From: a virus
Reading direction: 5' to 3' (one strand)
Length of the DNA: 64,000 bases
Virus record (IMG/VR): IMGVR_UViG_3300024239_000013
Coordinates: 97,142-161,141 of that record
The first letter of the stretch is position 1; every line of letters begins with the position of its first letter. Position numbers and translations under genes: made by a program. Of the stretch, positions 48,743 through 55,585 are shown in pieces. The notes beneath the pieces are model-generated. The model was given only the letters and a program-made list of their open reading frames with translations. It did no database searches and was not told the origin of the DNA.

Positions 48743-48765
48743 TATTTATTATTTCAAATCTATTA

Positions 48766-48984
48766 TTAAAAACCCAGTTCTTTTTTAAATTGAACTCTAA
48801 GCTCCTCTATGTTATCAATTTTTGAAACAATGCCCTCACACTTATATGGACATTTACCATCATCAACGTCTTTTCTTTTCTGAAAAACTCCATGAACAGA
48901 ACAGTCATAAGTCTCGTAATTTTCTCCGCCTGTTGCAATTATCGTTTTCTCGATTTTTAAATATTTTCTTTTTTTATTTTTCAT
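48766..48984 (-). CDS. small Cys/His protein
   Basis: 72 residues: YDCSVHGVFQKRKD, then KCPYKCEGIV form a probable zinc site (C.VHG...CPYKC), a pattern seen in small phage and endonuclease-associated ribbons. Basic start. Function unknown. Confidence 0.55.
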   Translation of the reverse strand: MKNKKRKYLKIEKTIIATGGENYETYDCSVHGVFQKRKDVDDGKCPYKCEGIVSKIDNIEELRVQFKKELGF

Positions 48985-48987
48985 TTT

Positions 48988-49176
48988 TTATTTTTCTTTT
49001 TTTTCATCAATTCCTAAAAATAGGAAGAGTAAAGATAACGGAAACCCTATCAATAGGAAAACCAATAAGCTTTCATATATGGTATCATCTTGCTTTCTTA
49101 ATAAAGATCCCATTAATGTTATTAAGAAAACTATTGAAAATCCAGTCCAGTTTAGTTTTTTTATAAATTTCATCAT
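48988..49176 (-). CDS. small membrane protein
   Basis: 62 residues, two transmembrane helices (WTGFSIVFLITLMGSLL; LLVFLLIGFPLSLLFLFLGI) and a charged tail. It could be a holin-like protein by size and topology, but it is not next to the endolysin; inference only. Confidence 0.5.
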   Translation of the reverse strand: MMKFIKKLNWTGFSIVFLITLMGSLLRKQDDTIYESLLVFLLIGFPLSLLFLFLGIDEKKEK

Positions 49177-49199
49177 AATATTTAAGTTTAAATTAGGTT

Positions 49200-49393
49200 A
49201 AAAGTTTCATATTGTCTTTTTATTAATATTATTTGTGAATTCAGGAGGACCCGCATCATCTTTGATATTTAAAGTTTTCGTACTTTTAATTAGTTAAAGG
49301 TGCTTTAATTGCTGGAAGTGAATCATATCTCCATAGTTGAATCATAATAAAACTGTGTTTAGTATTTATTAATCCATTTATCCATCTAAGGTA
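49200..49393 (-). pseudogene. intergenic remnants, including a third ThyA-like C-terminus
   Basis: Frame 49393-49286 reads YLRWINGLINTKHSFIMIQL then WRYDSLPAIKAPLTN and stops, matching the ThyA ending SHPAIKAPLSN. In another frame downstream, IKSTKTLNIKDDAGPPEFTN runs to a stop near 49228 and looks like the end of a second lost gene. Neither has a convincing start. The 224-bp gap 49177-49400 thus holds degraded 3' gene ends. Confidence 0.5.
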
Positions 49394-49400
49394 TTATAAT

Positions 49401-49805
49401 TTATATAGGTTTTATTGATTCAAGTTCTTCTGATAAGGTTTTAGAATTTATATTTTTTATCATTGGGAATATTAACTCATCACATTTAATATTATTATCA
49501 TTTATTTTTTGAATTTCGTCTATAATGAATTCACCATTATCGTAATGAAAACATTTGTTACCAATGATCCATTCACCGGATGAATACTCTGTTGCTCGTA
49601 ATCCACTCTTTGTTATGTATTCATAGTAATACCCCTTACCGAAAGAATGCCCATAACCACCAGTTTTATATAAGATTTCACCATTAAAAATATATTCACT
49701 AATTTTTTCTTCACTTATCTCATTAACAAGATTTCTGACCTCATTTTCAATATCGGATTCTGTAATTGTCACAAAGTGAAATCCAAACTTTTTATTCTTA
49801 TTCAT
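49401..49805 (-). CDS. hypothetical protein
   Basis: 134 residues from MNKNKKFGFHFVTITESDIE (ATG 49805; the longer frame needs a TTG). Beta-rich centre with KTGGYGHSFGKGYYYEYITK and EYSSGEWIIGNKCFHYDNGE. No family recognised. Confidence 0.55.
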   Translation of the reverse strand: MNKNKKFGFHFVTITESDIENEVRNLVNEISEEKISEYIFNGEILYKTGGYGHSFGKGYYYEYITKSGLRATEYSSGEWIIGNKCFHYDNGEFIIDEIQKINDNNIKCDELIFPMIKNINSKTLSEELESIKPI

Positions 49806-49813
49806 TCGTTTTA

Positions 49814-50050
49814 TCAATTTGATAGAGGCGATTTAATTGCTGGGTGTGATTGTAGCTTGCTTATTACTTCAACCCATTGATTACTTTCGATATTCATAGC
49901 TTCTTCAGTTTGTCCTTTATCTGCAAAATCTTTAAATAATTTAGCTAACTCTATTGCAGCTAATACATTTTCTTTTTTAGATAATTTACCTGAATATGGA
50001 TTATGATCAGAAGAGCGTAAGAGAAGATTTCTCAGTTTTAATGTTGTCAT
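49814..50050 (-). CDS. small protein ending in a ThyA-like C-terminal tag
   Basis: 78 residues. Residues 1-66 are of unknown type (MTTLKLRNLLLRSSDHNPYS; NVLAAIELAKLFKDFADKGQ). The last 12, QSHPAIKSPLSN, are almost the same as the end of the adjacent ThyA (QSHPAIKAPLSN), and the DNA shares at least 20 identical bases (AATCACACCCAGCAATTAAA). This implies that a new gene was joined to a copied thyA 3' end. Confidence 0.65.
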   Translation of the reverse strand: MTTLKLRNLLLRSSDHNPYSGKLSKKENVLAAIELAKLFKDFADKGQTEEAMNIESNQWVEVISKLQSHPAIKSPLSN

Positions 50051-50062
50051 AGTTTTTGTTTT

Positions 50063-51289
50063 TTAATTACTTAAAGGTGCTTTAATTGCTGGGTGTGATT
50101 GATAATTTTCTAAAATTATATCGTCACTTCCAAATGATTCAATTCCATCTCTAACAAATACTCTTGGAAGAGGAAATGGTTCTCTTTTGATCTGTTCTTT
50201 TGCCTGTTCAATGTGGTTTGAATATAGATGAACATCTCCTAAATTACCAATTAATTCATCAGGAACCATATTTACTTCGTCTGCAATCATTAATAGTAGT
50301 AATCCGTATGAAGCAATGTTAAATGGTAAACCTAAAAATGTATCCACCGAACGCTGATTCCACATTAAAGAGATTGCTCTTTTAGGTATATTCATTCTAT
50401 CGTAATGTTCAGTTGTTTTTACATCATCGGTATCAACATATCCTTCCATTTTTTTAGAATATAAAATACTTCTTTCACCTTCACTCAACTCTCTCGTATA
50501 AACTTGAAATCCATAGTGACAAGGGGGAAGTACCATTCGATTTAGTTCTGATGCATTCCACGCATTAACCATTAATCGTCTTGAGTCTGGGTTTGTTTTA
50601 AGGTCGTTGATTAGATTTGCAATTTGGTCTATATAATCAAATGTAACTTCCTTATTACCCGGAAAAATATTTGAAGGTTCATTGAATATCTTAGCTGTAT
50701 TGACAATTTCCCACCTTCTCCATTGCTTACCATAAATTGGGCCTAATTCACCCCACTTCTTAGCAAACTCATCATCTGTTTTGATTTTGTTGATGAATTC
50801 TTCTTGTGTATATGGAGTTAAACCCCCACCACAATCTTCTTTTATTGGCTTCCAATTACCACAATACCGCTTATATGCGTCTCCGTTCCATATGTTACAT
50901 CCATTATCAACCAAATACTTAATATTCGTGTCTCCTCTTAAAAACCAAAGTAACTCTGTTACAATTGATTTCCAGTGCATCTTTTTAGTTGTCAATAAAG
51001 GAAACCCCTCTGACATTCCATGTCTGATTTGTCTTCCGAATACTGATAGTGTTCCTGTTCCTGTTCTGTCTTCTTTTTTTACACCATTCTCCAAAATATC
51101 CTTTAATAAATCTTGGTATTTTTGATCGATACTTACTCGAGATTCATTCTTAATATTAGACCTCAGTCTATTAATCTCACTAATCACATCATCTCCAAGT
51201 TCAATTTTTGACATAATTGAGAGTTGTGCCACCTGATCCTCAAGTAACTTAATTAATTCATCTTTATAATCCGTCCCTAAATTTTTCAT
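50063..51289 (-). CDS. thyA: thymidylate synthase with N-terminal extension
   Basis: 408 residues. Residues 1-52 are an extension not found in ThyA (KDELIKLLEDQVAQLSIMSK). The enzyme proper begins near 55 (YQDLLKDILENGVKKEDRTG). Arg-loop GTGTLSVFGRQIRHGM, catalytic Cys257 in MVLPPCHYGFQVY, MWNQRSVDTFLGLPFNIASY and the end SHPAIKAPLSN are intact. Insertions at 150-180 and 268-295 lengthen it. It makes dTMP from dUMP with methylene-THF. Its 3' end recurs twice downstream. Confidence 0.93.
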   Translation of the reverse strand: MKNLGTDYKDELIKLLEDQVAQLSIMSKIELGDDVISEINRLRSNIKNESRVSIDQKYQDLLKDILENGVKKEDRTGTGTLSVFGRQIRHGMSEGFPLLTTKKMHWKSIVTELLWFLRGDTNIKYLVDNGCNIWNGDAYKRYCGNWKPIKEDCGGGLTPYTQEEFINKIKTDDEFAKKWGELGPIYGKQWRRWEIVNTAKIFNEPSNIFPGNKEVTFDYIDQIANLINDLKTNPDSRRLMVNAWNASELNRMVLPPCHYGFQVYTRELSEGERSILYSKKMEGYVDTDDVKTTEHYDRMNIPKRAISLMWNQRSVDTFLGLPFNIASYGLLLLMIADEVNMVPDELIGNLGDVHLYSNHIEQAKEQIKREPFPLPRVFVRDGIESFGSDDIILENYQSHPAIKAPLSN

Positions 51290-51290
51290 G

Positions 51291-52007
51291 TTAATTTTTA
51301 TCTTTGTTTATTTTATTAGTAAATTCTGTTGAGGTTTTTATATTCTCGATCATTAACTTATGCTTATCCTCATGCATCTTCGAAATCTCATCTCTTCTAC
51401 CATTTTCAATAAATGTATTATAAACAAGATTTGAGAGTTTATGGTATAATTTATCCCTAATTGCAGTAGGTGCTGATTCGATGGGAATATGAAAGACCCT
51501 TTCAATTTCATAACAATCAAACATCACCTTAAATTTAGCAGATCTGCTATATTTCTCAAGAACTTCCAATTTCACATCAATAGTAACAATTGGTCCTAAT
51601 TTTACCCAAAATGTCTTACCGTCTTCCATCGGCCTTGGTATACTGACTTTAATGGATTTTGAGATCACATTATCCAGAACAAAATCCAAATATTTCTCGC
51701 TCAATGTAACCTTTAATTTTCTTTTTGGAGTTGGTTCGTAATTAGGATCTTCAAAATTTGGAATGATATTAGGATTATACTCCATCCCGGTCTCATAATT
51801 TCTAGTAAACCATATACTATATCTTTCCTCTTCCGTTAGTTCCTCTGCACAGCAATCTCCCCATTTTTCATAGAATACATCATCTAGCTTTAACTTCTCT
51901 ATGAAATCACCAACATTAAGAGGGGTTTCCGAGCCATTTTCATCTAATGAAAAAGACTCTAAATAGTTATTGTATGCTCTTCTTGCAAGTGATGTTAAAA
52001 TTTCCAT
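51291..52007 (-). CDS. hypothetical protein
   Basis: 238 residues. GDFIEKLKLDDVFYEKWGDC resembles EFINKIKTDDEFAKKWGEL in the neighbouring ThyA insertion, a short helical motif also seen in other phage proteins. The C-terminal part is beta-rich (VTLSEKYLDFVLDNVISKSI; WVKLGPIVTIDVKLEVLEKY). No domain recognised. One-base gap to thyA. Confidence 0.6.
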   Translation of the reverse strand: MEILTSLARRAYNNYLESFSLDENGSETPLNVGDFIEKLKLDDVFYEKWGDCCAEELTEEERYSIWFTRNYETGMEYNPNIIPNFEDPNYEPTPKRKLKVTLSEKYLDFVLDNVISKSIKVSIPRPMEDGKTFWVKLGPIVTIDVKLEVLEKYSRSAKFKVMFDCYEIERVFHIPIESAPTAIRDKLYHKLSNLVYNTFIENGRRDEISKMHEDKHKLMIENIKTSTEFTNKINKDKN

Positions 52008-52096
52008 ATTTTTATTTTTTTATAGATTCATTAAATTTACATGGGTATTGTTTCCTATCTGGCGTAGTTGTTTTTATTTTAAAGGTATTCTGATAG

Positions 52097-52270
52097 GTTT
52101 ATTGCTGCTTTTGACATACTCCCACGGTTGAAACACGTGGGATTCTACTTTCAAACCTAAACCGCCAACTGTATGTTGGTCTCACATTTAGTACGGTATA
52201 AGCGAATGCCCTCGCTTAGTATATTATTTGATGCTAATAAATCTCTTGAGTGTATTTCTCCACAACTCGA
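52097..52270 (-). ncRNA. probable omega-RNA/reRNA region of the TnpB element
   Basis: In IS200/IS605 elements the 3' end of tnpB and the right end encode the TnpB guide RNA, whose guide is the flank just beyond the right-end TCAA. Here the hairpin at 52111-52131 fits, and the guide would start at about 52097 reading AAGCAGCAATAAACC. The 5' limit is a guess. Confidence 0.5.
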
Positions 52271-53257
52271 ACAAGCCCACTCTCTATCAGAGAGCTTTAA
52301 CTCTTTATTTACAACTCCACAAGTACAAGTTTTTGATGAAGCAAACCACCTATCAACTTTTTGAACTACTGTGTTGTACTTATTGGCTACCTGTTCTAAT
52401 TTCAGAACAAAACTTGAAAAACTTAAATCGGAAACTTTTCTTCCCCAAATCTTCTTCATACCTTCTATGTTTAAATCTTCTAAAGCTATGAAAGAGTGGT
52501 TTTTACAAAGTTCATGAGCTAACTTCCACTCAAAATCATTCCTTTTATTTGATATATCAATATGAGTTCTTTGAAGATTCTTTAAAGATTTCCTTCTATT
52601 TTTAGATCCCTTTTTCTTTTTCGAAAGTTGTCTGTTTAGAGATTTTATAGCTTTTAAATTACTTTTGAAAAACTCTGGGGATTGTATTTCTTGCCCATTA
52701 GATATTGTTAGATATGTTTTTAAACCAAAATCTATTCCGATGGTAGTATCACCTACTCTTTCGTATTTTATTGGTTTTAAATCACAACAAAGTACAAAGA
52801 AAATCTCTCCAAGTTTGTTTCTCTTTACTACTATTCTTTTTATTTTTTCATATTCTCTTGATTTGCTAAATTTATATCTTCTTTTATTTATTGTTAAAAT
52901 ATTATCTTCTATTTTCCAACCGCTTTGTTTTAGTACAAAAGAATTGAAGTGTTTAGCTTTTTTAAACTTAGGAGGTCGTTTAGCTAAACCTTTAAAAAAT
53001 CTTTTATAAGCTTCATCAACTCTTTGACATATCTCTTGTACAGACTGTGAATTAAGTTCTTTCCATTTTGGATTTTTATTTCTAAGTTTAGCAATATGTT
53101 TTTGGAGTCTGTTTACATTTATATAACCTCCATATAAACTATAATATCTTTTTTGAAGCGAAATACAATAATTCCAAATCCACGCAGAAGTAGATACACT
53201 CCTATGTAGGTGCTTTAGTTTCTTTGTTTTATATGCCTTGTATGAGAGGTTATACAT
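52157..53257 (-). CDS. tnpB: TnpB RNA-guided nuclease
   Basis: 366 residues, full length. RuvC motifs are intact: TTIGIDFGLKTYLTISNG (Asp176), FIALEDLNIEGM (Glu260), HSRDLLASNNIL (Asp339). The zinc finger reads TCTCG ... CSSCG, with C-x-C spacing in its first half, one residue shorter than the usual C-x2-C. N-terminal helix-turn-helix region YNLSYKAYKTKKLKHL. It cleaves DNA at sites matching its guide and so retains the element. The ATG overlaps tnpA by 8 bp. Confidence 0.93.
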   Translation of the reverse strand: MYNLSYKAYKTKKLKHLHRSVSTSAWIWNYCISLQKRYYSLYGGYINVNRLQKHIAKLRNKNPKWKELNSQSVQEICQRVDEAYKRFFKGLAKRPPKFKKAKHFNSFVLKQSGWKIEDNILTINKRRYKFSKSREYEKIKRIVVKRNKLGEIFFVLCCDLKPIKYERVGDTTIGIDFGLKTYLTISNGQEIQSPEFFKSNLKAIKSLNRQLSKKKKGSKNRRKSLKNLQRTHIDISNKRNDFEWKLAHELCKNHSFIALEDLNIEGMKKIWGRKVSDLSFSSFVLKLEQVANKYNTVVQKVDRWFASSKTCTCGVVNKELKLSDREWACSSCGEIHSRDLLASNNILSEGIRLYRTKCETNIQLAV

Positions 53258-53654
53258 TCTTTTGGCCTTTTATATATTTTTTAACCGCTTCTTCTGAAAT
53301 ATGTCCAATACTTTCACAATAGTAGGAACGTGTCCATAGTGTAGGTATTCTACTTTTTAGTTTAGAAAATTCCTTTCTTAGAATCTTACTTGTATAACCC
53401 TTCAATTGTTGTACAATATAGTGGGGTGCTAACATTAGTTTAGCTTTGATAAATATATGTACGTGGTCTGGCATTACTTCTTGTATTGATATTTCACAAC
53501 CTATTTCTTCTGCTTTCTCAACTAATAACGTCTTCAATCTATCTTCCCCTTCATTCACTAAAACTTTACGTCTGTATTTAGGACACCAAATAATATGGTA
53601 TGCTATATTAAAAATAGTTGCATTACTATGTGTCCATCTTTCTGCATTATTCAT
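53250..53654 (-). CDS. tnpA: TnpA Y1 HUH transposase
   Basis: 134 residues from ATG 53654 (the longer frame uses TTG). FNIAYHIIWCPKYRRKVL is the family opening, MPDHVHIFIKAKLML contains the HUH pair, and EEAVKKYIKGQ holds the likely catalytic Tyr. It excises and inserts single-stranded element DNA during replication. All key residues are present, so the element may be active. Confidence 0.93.
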   Translation of the reverse strand: MNNAERWTHSNATIFNIAYHIIWCPKYRRKVLVNEGEDRLKTLLVEKAEEIGCEISIQEVMPDHVHIFIKAKLMLAPHYIVQQLKGYTSKILRKEFSKLKSRIPTLWTRSYYCESIGHISEEAVKKYIKGQKNV

Positions 53655-53717
53655 TTTCAAACTTAACTTTAATTTTTCCTTTATATGGAGTCGTGTTTTT
53701 TATTAGAATGTTCCAGA

Positions 53718-54341
53718 TCATTTGGCTCGTTTAGATTTTTTAGATTCGTTTATATTATTATTTTCCTTATATTCATTAATTTTCTTTTCAAGAATAAGAT
53801 TAGCAGATCTTGCATTTTTCCAATAATAGTAAAATTTATCACAAAGAGGTTTTATTAAATCTAATTTTTCCTTATGTATAAATTTTGCTTCTTTTACTGT
53901 CTTAACTTTATCCCCGATTACGTACATAAGTCCGGCATATTCAGGAACCTCTTCAATTTTTATTAGGTTTTCTGGTACACAATAATAAAATCGATTTGGT
54001 CTGAATTTCCACTCTTTCGTCACATAGTAATGATTAGTTACGGTTTTTTTAGTTTCTGGATCAAATTTATATCTGTACTTTTTTACCTGATGAGTTCCTT
54101 CTCTAAGTATGGTATGCTTTTCAACTTTCTTAAAATCATTAAAAAAATCTGATCTTGATGTCTTTATCTCAATCTCATAGCAATAACCAGATGTTTTCTG
54201 AACTAATAAAAAATCAGTTTCCCAATTATTCTTGAAAAGATATAAATTACTGACAGTGTACTTTATTCCACCTCGATCATAATGCTTTTCTAAGACATCC
54301 TGGATCTGTTTTTCCGTGTATTTAATTTTATTATTTTCCAT
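53718..54341 (-). CDS. PD-(D/E)XK-like putative nuclease
   Basis: 207 residues from ATG 54341 (one-base overlap with the upstream stop, TAATG). YLFKNNWETDFLLVQKTSGY followed by CYEIEIKTSRSDFFNDFKK gives the D ... ExK pattern of PD-(D/E)XK enzymes, with RFYYCVPENLIKIEEVPEYA and GLMYV as the later strand region. The family is conserved in phages. Activity (DNA repair, packaging or restriction) is unknown. Very basic C-terminus (NESKKSKRAK). Confidence 0.65.
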   Translation of the reverse strand: MENNKIKYTEKQIQDVLEKHYDRGGIKYTVSNLYLFKNNWETDFLLVQKTSGYCYEIEIKTSRSDFFNDFKKVEKHTILREGTHQVKKYRYKFDPETKKTVTNHYYVTKEWKFRPNRFYYCVPENLIKIEEVPEYAGLMYVIGDKVKTVKEAKFIHKEKLDLIKPLCDKFYYYWKNARSANLILEKKINEYKENNNINESKKSKRAK

Positions 54342-54973
54342 TAGTCCCACCAACCATTTAATCCAGAACCATCAAACCAATTAGAGTAATGTGAATAATC
54401 ACCTCTTTCTTTCTCTGGAATAGAATCTAGTAGCTTTCTAAATTCTTTAATGTCCTGACCTCTGAATATATCCCAGAGCTCGTTCCATTCATTCTCCTCT
54501 ATTTCTCTGGATCTATCATAGACTTTCGAATTATGCTCTTTAGCAAACTCGTCACCATCGTCAACAAGTTTATATGTTTTTCTTTCTTCGTCAGCAATCT
54601 CGAAAGACCAATTTCTAAACATAATCTTCCCGAGCTCCTTTTCGGCAATTTCTATATATAGATCTTTTTCTATATTATTTAAAATCTGAATTGCTCTTTG
54701 CATCTTAGCAATTTTCTTGTTTCTGGTCTCCTCTACCTCTAGGCCATTGTGCATTCCCTTCTCCATTATTTCCAAGGAGGTTTTCATAATCGATATGGTG
54801 TATTTATAATCATACCATCTATGATTCCATAAATCTTTTCTAAATAAATAAACGTTTTTGAAAAATCTAGGAATCCCGTACCTTAAAGCTCGATATATTC
54901 TATTCCACCATTTTGTTCTTCTAATAAGAGTTTTTAGAGAATCTGTAAATGTTTTTGTTATATGTACATCCAT
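54341..54973 (-). CDS. conserved phage hypothetical protein
   Basis: 210 residues. YGIPRFFKNVYLFRKDLWNH, RWYDYKYTISIMKTSLEIME, KGMHNGLEVEETRNKKIAKM and a terminal GSGLNGWWD form a pattern widely conserved in tailed phages of diverse hosts. No activity known. Coupled by start/stop overlap to the putative nuclease. Confidence 0.7.
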   Translation of the reverse strand: MDVHITKTFTDSLKTLIRRTKWWNRIYRALRYGIPRFFKNVYLFRKDLWNHRWYDYKYTISIMKTSLEIMEKGMHNGLEVEETRNKKIAKMQRAIQILNNIEKDLYIEIAEKELGKIMFRNWSFEIADEERKTYKLVDDGDEFAKEHNSKVYDRSREIEENEWNELWDIFRGQDIKEFRKLLDSIPEKERGDYSHYSNWFDGSGLNGWWD

Positions 54974-55020
54974 AAGATCATTTTCATATCATATACATGT
55001 ATAAAGATTTAGTTTCAATA

Positions 55021-55056
55021 AAAAAGGCAGATTAATTCGAATTAATCTGCCTTTTT
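55021..55056. terminator. strong bidirectional terminator
   Basis: 17-bp perfect stem (AAAAAGGCAGATTAATT and its complement) around CG, followed by T on either strand. It ends the transcript of 55074-55544. Confidence 0.9.
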
Positions 55057-55073
55057 TTGTATTATTCATATTT

Positions 55074-55544
55074 TTATTCGTCTTCTTCGCCTTTCTCACC
55101 CTCTTCTTCACCTTCTTCATCATCCACTTCTTCATCTTCTTCATCATCCACTTCTTCATCTTCATCTTCGTCTTCTATCTCAACTTGGATATTTTCTGGA
55201 CCCTCGATAAATTCAGGCGAATCTATTTCTACTTTTTCTATATCATCAGATTCTTCTGGTTCTAATTCATTCATTAACCAATCTGAAACTTCCTGAACAT
55301 CATCTTTAGATGTTGCTAAGTGATCTAATGCCCACCCATGCCCATCTTTAATCAACTCATCAACTTTAGATGGGTCTAATTTAAGAATATTTTCTATGCT
55401 ACGTTTAATTGAAGCTAGATTTTGGAAAAGCATATAATTCTCCTTTTTCTTTCCACCTTCAGGGGCTAGAACTTCTTCTGCTTCCTCGTTAAAACCAGAA
55501 GCCATTTTTTTAAACTCCTCAAAAGAAGCTATCTTGTTATCCAT
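55074..55544 (-). CDS. acidic-tailed putative internal virion protein
   Basis: 156 residues. Leader MDNKIASFEEFKKMASGFNE resembles capsid-targeting leaders. A helical middle (IKRSIENILKLDPSKVDELI) follows, and the last 50 residues are almost only Asp/Glu. The tail explains the Ser-rich antisense frame. Possible roles are DNA mimicry, scaffold or core protein; inference. Confidence 0.6.
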   Translation of the reverse strand: MDNKIASFEEFKKMASGFNEEAEEVLAPEGGKKKENYMLFQNLASIKRSIENILKLDPSKVDELIKDGHGWALDHLATSKDDVQEVSDWLMNELEPEESDDIEKVEIDSPEFIEGPENIQVEIEDEDEDEEVDDEEDEEVDDEEGEEEGEKGEEDE

Positions 55545-55585
55545 ATTATATTTTTTTTAAGTTATATATCTATTTATATATCAGA

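Larger units (their letters stand above)
52097..53710 (-). mobile_element. IS200/IS605-family insertion sequence
   Basis: It comprises tnpA, overlapping tnpB, and a right-end hairpin (CCCACG/CGTGGG, 52111-52131) followed on the minus strand by AGTATGTCAA, typical of IS605-type right ends. The left end lies in 53655-53710 but its hairpin is not clear by eye, so the outer limits are approximate. The element interrupts a minus-strand gene run and looks intact. Confidence 0.85.

Noticed and set aside
55057-55296. Ser-rich plus-strand frame
   Set aside because: It is exactly antisense to the Asp/Glu tail of 55074-55544, whose complement necessarily encodes Ser runs.
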